Assembly: GCF_016908275.1 (NCBI RefSeq)
Contig: NZ_JAFBDN010000006.1
Location: 30,725-94,724, forward strand
Direction of reading: 5' to 3'
Origin: Periweissella beninensis
Lineage (GTDB): Bacteria; Bacillota; Bacilli; Lactobacillales; Lactobacillaceae
DNA length: 64,000 bases
Shown here: positions 47,504-57,256 of the stretch, in pieces
How positions within the stretch are numbered: position 1 is the first letter of the stretch
Layout: the number at the start of each line of letters is the position of its first letter
Position numbers and translations under genes: made by a program
Notes under the pieces: model-generated
Databases searched by the model: none
Told to the model about the DNA's origin: nothing
The model's input: only the letters and a program-made list of their open reading frames with translations

Positions 47504-47579
47504 TTAGCTGATATATAAAAAGCCTAGGGAATACCGATTTTAAAAATTGGGTACCTTAGGCTTTTTATATATCAGCTAA
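47504..47579. terminator. 76-base near-perfect hairpin, bidirectional terminator
   Basis: The left arm (TTAGCTGATATATAAAAAGCCTA...) pairs with the right arm over about 25 bp with a single bulged base; ACC/GGT and ATTTT/AAAAT extend it. T runs occur on both strands. It separates prsA from the converging small gene. Confidence 0.85.
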
Positions 47580-47587
47580 ATTAAAAA

Positions 47588-47842
47588 TTAGTGTTTCAAT
47601 TTTTTTAATTCGTCTTGAATATGGTCCAAATGATATGTTATTTTGCTAAAATGTGATTCATTTTTTAATTTGAATTTATTCACAGCGTGATTAATGTCGA
47701 CGGAAGTATCATTAATAGTTTTAGAGACATGCTTTAGCTGTTTTATTTGGTGTTCCAATTGCTTAGTAAGCGTGATAACCCTTTGTGTTTCTGTTAGGGT
47801 TGTTTTCATTGATTGAAAAAATTTATTAGTAGTAAGTGGCAT
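47588..47842 (-). CDS. Small helical (coiled-coil) protein
   Basis: An 84-residue protein, strongly predicted helical with heptad-like hydrophobics (LTKQLEHQIKQLKHVSKTIN, then HLDHIQDELKKLKH). No membrane segment or known domain is seen. A perfect AGGAGG site lies before the ATG. It follows hit on the same strand after 33 bases, and this prsA-small gene-hit-ecsA order seems usual in lactobacilli, but its function is unknown to me. Confidence 0.75.
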   Translation of the reverse strand: MPLTTNKFFQSMKTTLTETQRVITLTKQLEHQIKQLKHVSKTINDTSVDINHAVNKFKLKNESHFSKITYHLDHIQDELKKLKH

Positions 47843-47875
47843 AATAACCTCCTATCCTTAGAGGACGTAAACCTA

Positions 47876-48301
47876 TTATTCTAATTGGGTACGAATGGCC
47901 TTTTGTACGTCTTTATATTGTTTATCACTATATAATGCAGTGTTATCACCAAACGTATATTTAAATTCATCACTCGAACTATAGCGAGGAATCAAGTGGA
48001 CATGTGAATGGAAAACTGATTGATAAGCAACTCTACCATTGTTATTAATGATATTCATACCCTTAATTTCGGGATTAATGGCTTTAATGGCACGGGCTAA
48101 AATCGGTAATTTACTAAATACTTTAGTAGCAAGTAGTTCATCATATTCAAAAATATCAGTAACATGTTGTTTTGGAACTAATAGCGTATGACCGGGGGTG
48201 GCTTGGGTAATATCTAAAAAGGCTTTAACATCATCGTCTTCGTACACTACATAGCTAGGAATGTCACCACTAATAATTTTGCAAAAAATACAGTCATTCA
48301 T
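47876..48301 (-). CDS. hit: HIT family hydrolase
   Basis: A 141-residue histidine-triad protein. It starts DCIFCKIISGDIPS (zinc-type CxxC) and carries the triad SVFHSHVHLIPRY near residues 94-106. HIT enzymes hydrolyse nucleoside phosphoramidates or dinucleotides. It is divergent from ecsA and is followed by the small coiled-coil gene. A GTGAGG site precedes the ATG. Confidence 0.93.
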   Translation of the reverse strand: MNDCIFCKIISGDIPSYVVYEDDDVKAFLDITQATPGHTLLVPKQHVTDIFEYDELLATKVFSKLPILARAIKAINPEIKGMNIINNNGRVAYQSVFHSHVHLIPRYSSSDEFKYTFGDNTALYSDKQYKDVQKAIRTQLE

Positions 48302-48396
48302 AAAAATACCTCACTTCGTGTTTATTAAATACCTAACCTTAATTTTAAACTATTTTTGATGAATATGTTAGTAACAAAGAATATTATTAGCTTAAT

Positions 48397-48424
48397 TTGT
48401 TGATTGTGGTTGATATGGTATACT
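48397..48424 (+). promoter_or_regulatory. ecsA promoter
   Basis: TTGTTG (48397-48402) and TATACT (48419-48424) are spaced by 16 bases, with TGG just before the -10. Confidence 0.6.
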
Positions 48425-48472
48425 AAAATGATAGATTATTGATTGAAAATAAAAATGAAAGGTTTTTGGAAC

Positions 48473-49201
48473 ATGACATTAACAATTAGTCACTTAGTGG
48501 GTGGTTATTCACAAGTTCCTGTGGTCAAAGATGTTAGTTTTGAAGTCGGTGATGGTGAATTAGTTGCTTTAATCGGTTTAAATGGTGCAGGAAAATCAAC
48601 TACTATTAATCATATAATTGGATTATTGACACCACAACATGGTGATATTACAATAGATGGAATTTCACTACTAGCTAATCCAACAGTTTATAAAGAAAAA
48701 ATTGCATACATTCCAGAACAACCAATTTTATATGATGAGTTAACACTGAAAGAACACTTAGAATTAACGATGATGGCTTATCAATTAGATGAAAATAAAA
48801 CATGGAAGAAAGCACAACGATTGCTAAAACTTTTCAGACTAGATAATAAATTAGATTGGTTTCCAGCTAATTTTTCGAAAGGTATGAAGCAAAAAGTCAT
48901 GTTAGTAAATGCTTTTATGACTGAAGCAAAGGTCTTTATAATTGATGAGCCATTTATTGGTCTTGATCCGGTAGCTGTGCATGATTTATTAGCGTTAATT
49001 ACCGAAACAAAACTTAATGGTGCTGCTGTGTTGATGTCAACTCATGTGTTAGATACTGCTGAAAAATTTGCGGATAAATTTGTTTTGTTACACAATGGTG
49101 AAGTTAAAACAATGGGTGGATTAGCAACATTAAAGCAAGATTTCCCCGATGCTGGTGATTCACTTAATGATATTTATTTGACCTTAGCGAAGGAAGGTTA
49201 A
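48473..49201 (+). CDS. ecsA: ABC transporter ATP-binding protein EcsA
   Basis: A 242-residue ATPase. Walker A is GLNGAGKST (residues 35-43), the signature is NFSKGMKQKVML, and Walker B is VFIIDEPFIGLD. The family starts at LTISHLVGGYSQVPVVKDVSF, so I use the ATG at 48473 rather than upstream in-frame codons at 48443 or 48455. With EcsB it forms a transporter linked in Bacillus to competence, secretion and peptide export. ecsB follows at once. Confidence 0.92.
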   Translation: MTLTISHLVGGYSQVPVVKDVSFEVGDGELVALIGLNGAGKSTTINHIIGLLTPQHGDITIDGISLLANPTVYKEKIAYIPEQPILYDELTLKEHLELTMMAYQLDENKTWKKAQRLLKLFRLDNKLDWFPANFSKGMKQKVMLVNAFMTEAKVFIIDEPFIGLDPVAVHDLLALITETKLNGAAVLMSTHVLDTAEKFADKFVLLHNGEVKTMGGLATLKQDFPDAGDSLNDIYLTLAKEG

Positions 49202-49207
49202 TTGGTT

Positions 49208-50407
49208 ATGAATGAATTATTTAAGCAACGGCAAAGAGATAATTTTAGCCAAATGTCACGATATTTAAAATTAGTCTTAAATGATCAATTTACTATTGCG
49301 ATTATGTTTTTGATGGGTGGATTAGGCTATTGGTATGCTGGTTTTTTAAAAAGTTTAACTTTTGCATGGTGGGAAAAAATAATTGCGATGGTTTTAATGA
49401 TTGGTTTATTGCAAATGGGACGACTAGCAACCTTATTTAAGCCAGCAGATAAAATTTTTTTAATGCCGCAAGAAGTAAATATGGAAACCTACCTAAAACA
49501 AGGCTTTTGGCATAGTATGTGGATTGCACAAGCGATCCAACTTATAGGAGTAACAATCTTATTGCCGTTTATTCAAGTGGCATTTCAAGCTTCAATTGTT
49601 CAGTCATTATGGCTATATCCAACATTTGTAGTGTTTAAAAGCTTAATTCTTTACGATCAGATGCAAAGTTACTATAGTAAACATAGCTTGATTTGGTTAA
49701 GAGTTGTTTTACCTTTAATTACTTTTGCATTATTTGGTGTTAGATTAGATATGGCTTGGGCATTTGTATTTGTTGTATTGGCAGCAATTGGTAGGATGTC
49801 GGTTCGGGACAAGTTCTGGCAAGGCATATTTAATTGGCAATCCGCGATAGATGATGAAACTAGCCGTCAGTTAACTATTTATCGGTTTTTTAATTTATTT
49901 ACTGATGTACCGAAGATTAAAGGTAAAACACGATTAAGAGCTTGGTTAAACTGGTTTTTTAATCATATACCTAAAAATCATAATAATTTGTATACTAACT
50001 TGTATTGGCGAGGCCTTTTAAGAAATGATGAGTATTTTGGCTTATTAATAAGACTAACAATAATTGGTGCAATTGTGGCATACTTTGTTCATAACACTGT
50101 AATAACACCACTTATTTTAGCATTAATTGTTTACTTAATTGCTTTTCAATTGTTACCATTGTATGAACGATATGATGATATTGCCTTTACGCACTTGTAT
50201 CCAGTGAATAATAAAATGAAACGAAAAAATTTTGTAACAGTTTTAGTCCGTATTTTAATGATACTGGGATTTATTATGGTAATTGTGAATGCAATTGGTG
50301 AATTTGATTTACAAGTTGTCCTAGTTACGTTAGGATTATTATTAGTTGAAATATATGTATTTTGTTATTTAATAGTACCTAAAAGAATAAAAAAAAGTAA
50401 AGAATAG
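49208..50407 (+). CDS. ecsB: ABC transporter membrane protein EcsB
   Basis: A 399-residue membrane protein of the EcsB family (ELFKQRQRDNFSQMSRYLKLVLNDQF at the start, then several membrane segments, with pairs at about 45-80, 110-150, 160-205 and 280-390). The ATG at 49208 follows AAGGAAGG at a good distance; a TTG at 49202 is too close to it. It is the partner of EcsA. Confidence 0.9.
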   Translation: MNELFKQRQRDNFSQMSRYLKLVLNDQFTIAIMFLMGGLGYWYAGFLKSLTFAWWEKIIAMVLMIGLLQMGRLATLFKPADKIFLMPQEVNMETYLKQGFWHSMWIAQAIQLIGVTILLPFIQVAFQASIVQSLWLYPTFVVFKSLILYDQMQSYYSKHSLIWLRVVLPLITFALFGVRLDMAWAFVFVVLAAIGRMSVRDKFWQGIFNWQSAIDDETSRQLTIYRFFNLFTDVPKIKGKTRLRAWLNWFFNHIPKNHNNLYTNLYWRGLLRNDEYFGLLIRLTIIGAIVAYFVHNTVITPLILALIVYLIAFQLLPLYERYDDIAFTHLYPVNNKMKRKNFVTVLVRILMILGFIMVIVNAIGEFDLQVVLVTLGLLLVEIYVFCYLIVPKRIKKSKE

Positions 50408-50420
50408 GATTTAAATTTTT

Positions 50421-51080
50421 ATGCGATTAAGACGCAAAGCATGGGCTGCTGACTGGTTAGTAGCGCACAATGAACTAGTAATTACACAAGACAAAGCAGT
50501 TGCATTAAAAGGCCAATGGCAATCAGTCTTTGCTAAAGATCAACCAATTTACATTGAAATTGGGACTGGTAAAGGGCAATTTATTATTGGGATGGCTAAA
50601 CAATATCCGGAAGTTAATTTCATCGGAATGGAAATACAAGAGGGTGCTGTTGCCGTTGCGGGTCGTAAAGCAGTTGATGATATTGCTCCATTACCTAATT
50701 TAAAATTTATTTATGGGGATGGTGCTGGTGTTGACACGTATTTTGCCCCAAGTGAAGTTAGTAAGGTATACCTTAATTTTTCTGATCCATGGCCCAAAAC
50801 AGGCCATGAAAAACGACGCTTAACTTATAAATCATTTTTGAAAAGTTATCAAAATGTTTTACCAGTTGATGGAGAACTTGAATTTAAAACAGATAATCGT
50901 AAATTATTTGAATATTCATTAGGTAGTTTTGCTAATTATGGGCTTACTTTTGATAAAGTTTGGCTAGATATGCACAATGAGGATCCTGAAAACTTAGCAA
51001 TTAATATTGAAACAGAGTATGAACAAAAATTTAAAGTAAAAGGTCCTATCTATAAATTTTTAGGCCATTTTACAGATTAA
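50421..51080 (+). CDS. trmB: tRNA (guanine-N7-)-methyltransferase
   Basis: TrmB (219 residues) methylates G46 of tRNAs. It begins MRLRRKAWAADWL; the S-adenosylmethionine site is IEIGTGKGQFI, and NFSDPWPKTGHEKRRLT is the family signature with the catalytic Asp. It follows ecsB after 13 bases. Its likely terminator hairpin lies at 51551-51595, now separated from it by an inserted element. Confidence 0.95.
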   Translation: MRLRRKAWAADWLVAHNELVITQDKAVALKGQWQSVFAKDQPIYIEIGTGKGQFIIGMAKQYPEVNFIGMEIQEGAVAVAGRKAVDDIAPLPNLKFIYGDGAGVDTYFAPSEVSKVYLNFSDPWPKTGHEKRRLTYKSFLKSYQNVLPVDGELEFKTDNRKLFEYSLGSFANYGLTFDKVWLDMHNEDPENLAINIETEYEQKFKVKGPIYKFLGHFTD

Positions 51081-51095
51081 TAATTAAAAAGCTTA

Positions 51096-51103
51096 GTGGT
51101 TAA
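51096..51103 (+). repeat. Target-site duplication, left copy
   Basis: GTGGTTAA borders the left end of the deleted insertion sequence; the same 8 bases lie at 51551-51558 on the right. Eight bases is the usual duplication of ISL3 elements. Confidence 0.75.
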
Positions 51104-51550
51104 GACTCTTTGGCAAATGGTACTGATAGACTAAGTAATTAAATTAATTTATTAAGCAACTAATTCGTAATTTGAATTAGTTGTTTTTTTGTAATTTATC
51201 GCAAAATATGAATTTTTAAAGCTAATTAAAATACGTTGTCTGAAGTTTTCAAAATTTATAAAACCGTATGCAATACGACTAATAACTTTTATTTTATTGT
51301 TGATTCCTTCTACAGGACCATTAGAAAATCCGTATTCAAAACTATTAACAATTTCATTAGGGTTTTTGAAAGTATTATCGATTTTTAAATTTGGGTCTTT
51401 TAATGCGAGTGATATTTTGAGATAATTATCCATGGAGATTTCCTTTCTGCTCGGTGGTGGTGGGTTATCTCTTTTTTTACAAAATGCAAGAAAAAAGATA
51501 CCGACTAACATGACGACGTCATGTCTATCAGTACCAAAAAGTCTAGACCC
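51104..51550 (-). mobile_element. Internally deleted ISL3-type insertion sequence
   Basis: A 447-bp element with 28-bp terminal inverted repeats. The left copy (51104-51131) and the right copy (51523-51550, read on the minus strand) share their inner GGTACTGATAGAC and outer bases, 18 of 28 positions in all. GTGGTTAA flanks it on both sides. Inside is only an N-terminal and a C-terminal piece of a transposase on the minus strand, so the middle has been lost. It could be moved only by a complete relative. It sits between trmB and the terminator hairpin. Confidence 0.8.
51152..51433 (-). pseudogene. Truncated ISL3 family transposase
   Basis: The reading frame of 93 residues begins MDNYLKISLALKDPNLKID, like the start of ISL3 transposases, behind an AAAGGA site. 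It jumps to FKNPNEIVNSFEYGFSNGP and VEGINNKIKVISRIAYGF, the conserved C-terminal end. The catalytic DDE core between them is missing. The two pieces are joined in frame, so a small protein could be made but cannot act as a transposase. Confidence 0.82.
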
Positions 51551-51595
51551 GTGGTTAAGTAAAACAATTTTCTTGAAACTGTTTTACTTAACCAC
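51551..51595 (+). terminator. trmB terminator, displaced by the insertion
   Basis: GTGGTTAAGTAAAACA and TGTTTTACTTAACCAC pair perfectly over 16 bp, followed by TTTCTATTTTT. Its first 8 bases are the right target duplication, so the element landed exactly at the foot of the stem and left it intact. Confidence 0.8.
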
Positions 51596-51600
51596 TTTCT

Positions 51601-51630
51601 ATTTTTAGCTTATTTTAGCTTATTTTAGCT
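51601..51630 (+). repeat. Three tandem copies of a 10-bp unit
   Basis: TATTTTAGCT is repeated twice exactly and once with one change (ATTTTTAGCT), directly after the terminator. No function is apparent. Confidence 0.7.
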
Positions 51631-51686
51631 GTTTTAAATTGGATATGATATTAAAATTACTCATTATTATTTTAATGAACTGGTCT

Positions 51687-51715
51687 TTGTATATTTTTAA
51701 AATACGCGGTATGAT
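51687..51715 (+). promoter_or_regulatory. folC-murE promoter
   Basis: TTGTAT (51687-51692) and TATGAT (51710-51715) are spaced by 17 bases, about 95 bases before folC. Confidence 0.65.
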
Positions 51716-51808
51716 AGATGATGCATCGATATAAAATAAAAAATTTGAATACATTAAAATTTAAATTTAATAGGGATTATTGAAAATGACTAGATGGAGA
51801 TTTAGGAA

Positions 51809-53104
51809 ATGACAGTACATGAAGAATATTTGAAAACAATTAAAAAGTTTGATAAGTCATGGAAAGTTGTACATGAAAATCGATTACCATTATTGAAGGA
51901 GATAATGAGTTGGTTAGAGAATCCAGATAAGCAATTAAAAATAATTCATATAGCGGGGACAAATGGCAAAGGTTCAACAGGAGAAATGCTCAACGAGGTT
52001 TTAATCGCTCAAGGATATAATGTTGGCCATTTTTCTAGTCCAGCTGTTTATACAAATCGAGAACAGATACTATACAATGATGAACAAATTACCGAAGCTG
52101 ATTTTCTAAAATATTTTCAAAAAATTTATAAAATTATTCAAAAACATGGTAAAAAACTAACAGATGTTTCCTATTTTGAATGGTGGACCTTAGTTGGTCT
52201 AGTGTATTTTGCTGATAAAAAGGCTGATTTTGTTATTTTGGAAGTTGGCTTAGGGGGACAGCAAGATGCAACTAACGTTATTAGCAATGCTTTATTGACT
52301 ATTTTTACTAAAATTTCTTATGATCACCAACAGATTTTAGGAGACTCACTATCTAAAATAACCGCCATAAAAGCTGATATTATAAAAAAAGGGGCCACTG
52401 TCATTTCATATAATGGCCAGTTAAGTGAAGTAAAACAAATTCTGCAAGCTAAAGCAACTAAAGTTGGCGCTACGTGGTATGCTGGCAAATCACCGGTAAT
52501 CACTACATTGAGTTCTGCACCAACAGGAACAAAAGTCCGTATTAATGGTGAATATGAGTTGTTTTTAGGCTTAGCAGGTCAATATCAGGTTTTAAATTTA
52601 AATACAGCACTGCAAGCCGTTGATGCGCTTAGGACCTTAGGGTATCAAATTTCGCAACGAGCAATTATTCAAGGGCTAAGTGTTGCTAATTTACCTGGAC
52701 GCATGGAATATGATGCTAAACATAATATTTTACGAGATGCAGCGCATAATCCTGATGGCATTAGTGCGTTGTTAGCAGCAATGCATGCTTGGAAACTACC
52801 GTTTAAACCAACTGTTATTTTAGGTATTTTAAGGGATAAAAATTATTTAGCGATGATTGAAGATTTATTACCTCAAGTTGATCGTATTATAGCTGTGACC
52901 CCAGCTAATCCTAGTCGTGCATTGAGTGCTGATGAATTAGCAGCGCAAATTTTAGAGATGGATACAAATGTTGAGGTTGCTGTGGCTGATGATCCAACAG
53001 CAGCGATAACTTTGGCACGGCAAATAAGAGAATCAAGTGAAACAATGATAATTATTACAGGTTCATTTTATACATTGCGTGCCGTTAAAGGAATTGAATT
53101 TTAA
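51809..53104 (+). CDS. folC: Folylpolyglutamate/dihydrofolate synthase
   Basis: FolC (431 residues) adds glutamates to folates. The P-loop is AGTNGKGSTGEML (about residues 50-62), with HFSSPAVYTNREQI for the substrate loop and the Mur-ligase-type C-terminal domain beginning LPGRMEY and DAAHNPDGI. It shares the Mur ligase fold with the next gene murE. TTAGGAA precedes the ATG. Confidence 0.93.
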   Translation: MTVHEEYLKTIKKFDKSWKVVHENRLPLLKEIMSWLENPDKQLKIIHIAGTNGKGSTGEMLNEVLIAQGYNVGHFSSPAVYTNREQILYNDEQITEADFLKYFQKIYKIIQKHGKKLTDVSYFEWWTLVGLVYFADKKADFVILEVGLGGQQDATNVISNALLTIFTKISYDHQQILGDSLSKITAIKADIIKKGATVISYNGQLSEVKQILQAKATKVGATWYAGKSPVITTLSSAPTGTKVRINGEYELFLGLAGQYQVLNLNTALQAVDALRTLGYQISQRAIIQGLSVANLPGRMEYDAKHNILRDAAHNPDGISALLAAMHAWKLPFKPTVILGILRDKNYLAMIEDLLPQVDRIIAVTPANPSRALSADELAAQILEMDTNVEVAVADDPTAAITLARQIRESSETMIIITGSFYTLRAVKGIEF

Positions 53105-53125
53105 AGATGTGGAGGAACTAGTTTA

Positions 53126-54652
53126 ATGGCCATCAGTTGGCAAAAAAGTATAGCTCTATTAAAAGAGCATGGATTATTAATGAAAATTAATGGTGACGTT
53201 AAAAATGATTTTGAGGCAGTAACTTATGATTCACGTAAGGTTGCCACGGATACTTTATTTTTTGCTAAGGGCAATTTTAAAGTGGCCTTTTTGACAGATG
53301 CAATTATGAACGGAGCCAGAGCTTATGTGGCAGAAAGGGAATATAGTGAAGGAAATACAATTCCAAGTTTAATTGTAACTGATGTACAAAAGGCAATGGC
53401 TCTTTTGGCAGCAGAGTTTTATGATAATCCACAGGATAAATTATTTATCATCGGTTTTACTGGTACAAAAGGAAAAACAACAGCAGCTTATTTTACTCAT
53501 GAAATTTTGCAAATTGCAACTGCTAATCATACGGCCTTATTCTCCACAATTGACCGAATTTTAGGACCAAAAGAACAATTTAAATCGGATCTTTCAACAC
53601 CCGAATCACTGGATTTATTTCACGATATGCATGTTGCTGTCAAAAATAAAATGACCCATTTAGTGATGGAGGTTTCGTCACAAGCCTATAAAAAAAATCG
53701 AGTTTATAATTTAAAGTATGATGTTGGCATTTTTTTGAATATTTCGCCAGATCATATAGGTCCCCTAGAACATCCTACGTTTGCTGATTACCTTGCACAT
53801 AAATTAATGCTTATTGATAATAGTAAAAAAATTATCATTAATAATGAAAGTGAATGTTTTACTGATATATACGAGCGTGCAAAAAGAACACACGAATCCA
53901 AGGATATATATATATATGGTCGGGATAATAGTCAAAATCAACAATTATTAGATTTGAGTTTCAGCGGTCAAGCTGATTTAAATATGAGTAAATTAATAGT
54001 AACTGCTAAAAATAATAAAGTTAAGGAATTAGCTGTTAGTGGACAATATCGTTTAAATGTACCTGGTGACTACAATGAGAGCAATGCGGCTAGTGTTTTA
54101 CTAGCAACTGGTTTAGCGAAGGCACCCCATCAAGCAATGGTTAACGGTTTAGAACAGGTGCGAGTCCCAGGTCGGATGGAATCATTTTCTTCCAAAAAAC
54201 ATGGAATGATTTATGTTGATTATGCTCATAATTATGTGTCAGTTAAAGCACTATTACATTTTTTACATACTCAGCATCCCCAAGGGCGAGTTATTATTGT
54301 TTTGGGCGCGCCTGGTAATAAGGGTGAATCCCGGCGTAGTGGTTTTGGACAAGCATTTACTGAAGAAAAAGCAGATGTTATTTGGTTAACAGCTGATGAT
54401 CCACAATATGAAGATCCACAAATAATCGCTAATGAAATAGCAGAAGCAACTGATTTAAATGTGGTTACGATTAACTATGAGATGGATCGACCACAAGCAA
54501 TTTTTAAAGCGATTTCTATGAGTACCGCAACAGATGTTGTTGCAGTTTTAGGTAAGGGTCTTGATCCTTATCAAAAGATTAATGGGGTTGATACACCTTA
54601 TATAGGTGATATGGCTGTTGTTAAACAAGTTGTTAAGAACTTAGAAAAATAA
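53126..54652 (+). CDS. murE: UDP-N-acetylmuramoyl-tripeptide synthetase
   Basis: MurE (508 residues) adds the third amino acid to the peptidoglycan precursor. The start DSRKVATDTLFFA, P-loop GFTGTKGKTTAAY (about residues 111-123) and VPGRMESF are the family motifs. In the specificity region the protein reads DDPQYEDP, not the DNPR typical of diaminopimelate enzymes, so L-lysine is the more likely substrate, in line with Lactobacillales walls. GGAGGA precedes the ATG, 21 bases after folC. Confidence 0.9.
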   Translation: MAISWQKSIALLKEHGLLMKINGDVKNDFEAVTYDSRKVATDTLFFAKGNFKVAFLTDAIMNGARAYVAEREYSEGNTIPSLIVTDVQKAMALLAAEFYDNPQDKLFIIGFTGTKGKTTAAYFTHEILQIATANHTALFSTIDRILGPKEQFKSDLSTPESLDLFHDMHVAVKNKMTHLVMEVSSQAYKKNRVYNLKYDVGIFLNISPDHIGPLEHPTFADYLAHKLMLIDNSKKIIINNESECFTDIYERAKRTHESKDIYIYGRDNSQNQQLLDLSFSGQADLNMSKLIVTAKNNKVKELAVSGQYRLNVPGDYNESNAASVLLATGLAKAPHQAMVNGLEQVRVPGRMESFSSKKHGMIYVDYAHNYVSVKALLHFLHTQHPQGRVIIVLGAPGNKGESRRSGFGQAFTEEKADVIWLTADDPQYEDPQIIANEIAEATDLNVVTINYEMDRPQAIFKAISMSTATDVVAVLGKGLDPYQKINGVDTPYIGDMAVVKQVVKNLEK

Positions 54653-54669
54653 TTTATTTAATAAGTCTA

Positions 54670-54698
54670 TTGCACATTTTAGTTAAAAGTGATTTAAT
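54670..54698 (+). promoter_or_regulatory. Candidate thrS leader promoter
   Basis: TTGCAC (54670-54675) and TTTAAT (54693-54698) are spaced by 17 bases, upstream of the T-box region. Other hexamer pairs nearby are weaker. Confidence 0.4.
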
Positions 54699-54749
54699 GT
54701 AAACATAATTAATGATCAAGACACCGACATTAACTTATTATTTTTTCAG

Positions 54750-54946
54750 AGAATGCGATAATTTGCTGTGAGTCGTTAAAAATAATTTAATGTTTGACTA
54801 CTTGTGAAATGATGTAGCAAAACTATATCCGGTAGTTTCCGTTATCAAACATTGAGGCACTAATAGTAAACAGTGCGAAGTAAGGTGGTACCACGTTGAA
54901 TTCAACGTCCTTTGTTGCTAGTAATTAGCAACAAAGGACTTTTTTA
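54750..54946 (+). promoter_or_regulatory. T-box leader of thrS
   Basis: AAGGTGGTACCACG (54882-54895) is the T-box sequence that pairs with the acceptor end of uncharged tRNA. A strong terminator follows: GTCCTTTGTTGCTA and TAGCAACAAAGGAC (54907-54939), 14 bp, then TTTTTT. The specifier hairpin must lie in about 54750-54860, but I did not resolve its threonine codon. The 5' limit is approximate. Confidence 0.88.
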
Positions 54947-54995
54947 TTTAACGGGTAATGATATTATTATTGAAAATATTTGGAGGTTGCAACGC

Positions 54996-56942
54996 ATGAC
55001 TGATATTAAGGTAACATTTCCCGATGGTTCGATTAAAGATTTTTCAGCTGGGATTACAACAAATGAAATTGCGAAGGGAATTTCAACATCATTAGCAAAG
55101 AAAGCAATAGCTGGTAAGTTTAATGATAAATATGTTGGTTTAAATGAAGCAATTGATAGCGATGGGAAATTAGAAATTATTACTAAAGATTCAGAAGAAT
55201 CATTAGCAATTTTACGGCATTCCGCCGCACATTTATTAGCACAAGCAATTAAGAGATTACATCCTGATACCCATTTTGGAGTTGGTCCAGCGGTGGCTAA
55301 CGGTTTTTACTACGATACTGATCGACCAGCTGGTCAGATTTCAGTTGATGAATTTCCTGCTATTGAAGCAGAAATGAAAAAAATTGTTAAAGAAGATTTA
55401 CCAATTGAAGGACAAGCCATGTCACGTGCTCAGGCACTTGAATTTTTCAAAGATGATCCCTACAAGGTAGAATTAATTAATGATTTGCCAGAAGATGAAG
55501 TAATTACTGCATACTCACAAGGCGAGTTCACTGACTTATGTCGTGGGGGCCATGTTGTATCAACAGGTGTGATTAAAAACTTTAAATTAACATCAGTTGC
55601 TGGAGCATATTGGCGAGGAAAATCTTCAAATCCGATGATGCAACGTATTTATGGAACTGCTTTTTGGAAACAAGCCGATGTTGATGCTGAAATCACACGA
55701 CGTGAAGAGGCTAAAGAACGTGACCATCGTAAAATTGGTAAAGATTTAGATTTATTTTTTACGTCTCCTGAAGTAGGTGCGGGATTACCAGTTTGGATGC
55801 CAAATGGCGCGACGATTCGACGTACGTTAGAACGCTATATCGTAGATAAAGAACTACAACATGGTTATCAACATGTATATACACCAATAATGTCTAATTT
55901 AAATCTTTACAAGCAATCAGGACATTGGGATCACTATCATGATGACATGTTCCCACCGATGGATATGGGCGATGGCGAATTTCTTGAACTACGGCCAATG
56001 AATTGTCCATCACATATTCAAGTTTATAATCATCATGTTCATTCATATCGTGAATTACCAATCAGAATTGCGGAAATCGGGATGATGCACAGGTATGAAA
56101 AATCAGGTGCTTTAACAGGACTTGCGCGTGTACGCGAAATGTCACTAAATGATGGCCATACCTTTGTAGCTTTAGACCAAGTTGAAGAAGAATTTAAATC
56201 AATCTTGAAGTTAATGGTTGAAGTTTATGCAGATTTCAATATCACTGATTATCGCTTCCGGCTTTCATATCGGGATCCTGAAAATACTGAAAAATACTTC
56301 CAAGATGATGACATGTGGGAAAAAAGTCAAAAAATGCTTAAAACAGCAATGGATGACCTATCATTGGAATACTTTGAAGCAGAAGGTGAAGCAGCCTTTT
56401 ATGGTCCAAAACTAGATGTGCAAATTAAAACTGCACTTGGTGGTGAAGAAACATTATCAACAATTCAGTTAGATTTCTTATTACCAGAGCGTTTTAATTT
56501 AACGTATGTTGGTGAGGACGGTCAAAATACACACCGCCCAGTTATGATTCACCGTGGTTTGATTTCTACGATGGAACGCTTTACGGCATATTTAACTGAG
56601 TTATACAAGGGCGCTTTCCCAACGTGGCTTGCACCAAAACAAGTTGTGATTATTCCAGTTAATGAAGAAGCTCATGGTGAATATGCCAAAAAAGTAGCGC
56701 ATAAATTACAAGCCATGAGCCTTCGCGCAAATGTTGATACACGTAATGAAAAAATGGGTTACTTAATTCGTGATGCACAAACAAGTAAGGTTCCGTATAC
56801 CTTAGTTGTGGGTGATAAGGAGGTTGAAGAAGAAACTGTTACGGTTCGGCGTTACGGTGAAGAAAAAACAACTTCAATGCAAGCTCGTGATTTTTATGAT
56901 TTAATCTTGGATGATGTGGCAAGTTATTCACGTGAAAACTAA
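54996..56942 (+). CDS. thrS: Threonyl-tRNA synthetase
   Basis: ThrS (648 residues) is a class II synthetase. The N-terminal TGS domain ([21 protein letters not shown]) is followed by the editing domain ([13 protein letters not shown], then CRGGHV with a zinc-like Cys/His set), the catalytic core ([36 protein letters not shown]) and the anticodon-binding domain. The ATG at 54996 follows GGAGG; upstream in-frame codons at 54912 lie inside the terminator of the T-box leader. Its expression depends on the T-box. Confidence 0.97.
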   Translation: MTDIKVTFPDGSIKDFSAGITTNEIAKGISTSLAKKAIAGKFNDKYVGLNEAIDSDGKLEIITKDSEESLAILRHSAAHLLAQAIKRLHPDTHFGVGPAVANGFYYDTDRPAGQISVDEFPAIEAEMKKIVKEDLPIEGQAMSRAQALEFFKDDPYKVELINDLPEDEVITAYSQGEFTDLCRGGHVVSTGVIKNFKLTSVAGAYWRGKSSNPMMQRIYGTAFWKQADVDAEITRREEAKERDHRKIGKDLDLFFTSPEVGAGLPVWMPNGATIRRTLERYIVDKELQHGYQHVYTPIMSNLNLYKQSGHWDHYHDDMFPPMDMGDGEFLELRPMNCPSHIQVYNHHVHSYRELPIRIAEIGMMHRYEKSGALTGLARVREMSLNDGHTFVALDQVEEEFKSILKLMVEVYADFNITDYRFRLSYRDPENTEKYFQDDDMWEKSQKMLKTAMDDLSLEYFEAEGEAAFYGPKLDVQIKTALGGEETLSTIQLDFLLPERFNLTYVGEDGQNTHRPVMIHRGLISTMERFTAYLTELYKGAFPTWLAPKQVVIIPVNEEAHGEYAKKVAHKLQAMSLRANVDTRNEKMGYLIRDAQTSKVPYTLVVGDKEVEEETVTVRRYGEEKTTSMQARDFYDLILDDVASYSREN

Positions 56943-57053
56943 TCATTTTAGTTTCGTGTTCTATGACACCGCTAGAACTAAAAGGTGAGTTCCATTTCCT
57001 AAGAAAAAAATATTTTTCAATTAGTGTTAATCGACTAAACAGTAAATTAAAAT

Positions 57054-57117
57054 AGTATTAAATATTAAAAAGCAATTAACTTAAATTTGAGTTAGTTGCT
57101 TTTTAGTATTTAATACT
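57054..57117. terminator. thrS terminator
   Basis: AGTATTAAATA, TAAAAAGCAA and TAAC pair with their complements across a 10-base loop, interrupted by single wobble pairs (about 26 bp). T runs lie on the 3' arm. Confidence 0.8.
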
Positions 57118-57256
57118 AATAATTATTAGTTAAAACTTATTTAAATAGTAAATAAGTACGATAAACCATTTAGGCATCGACTTTAGAAACATAATGTTAG
57201 TAAATTTCAATAGTAATCAATTATAATTAAAAAATTAGAATATGGAGGAAATTACA

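Noticed and set aside
51434..51511. N-terminal extension of the truncated transposase
   Set aside because: The frame stays open to 51511, but the proline-rich stretch before MDNYLK overlaps the ribosome binding site and has no counterpart in ISL3 transposases.
51601..51630. CRISPR-like repeats
   Set aside because: Only three contiguous 10-bp units with no spacers; a simple tandem repeat.
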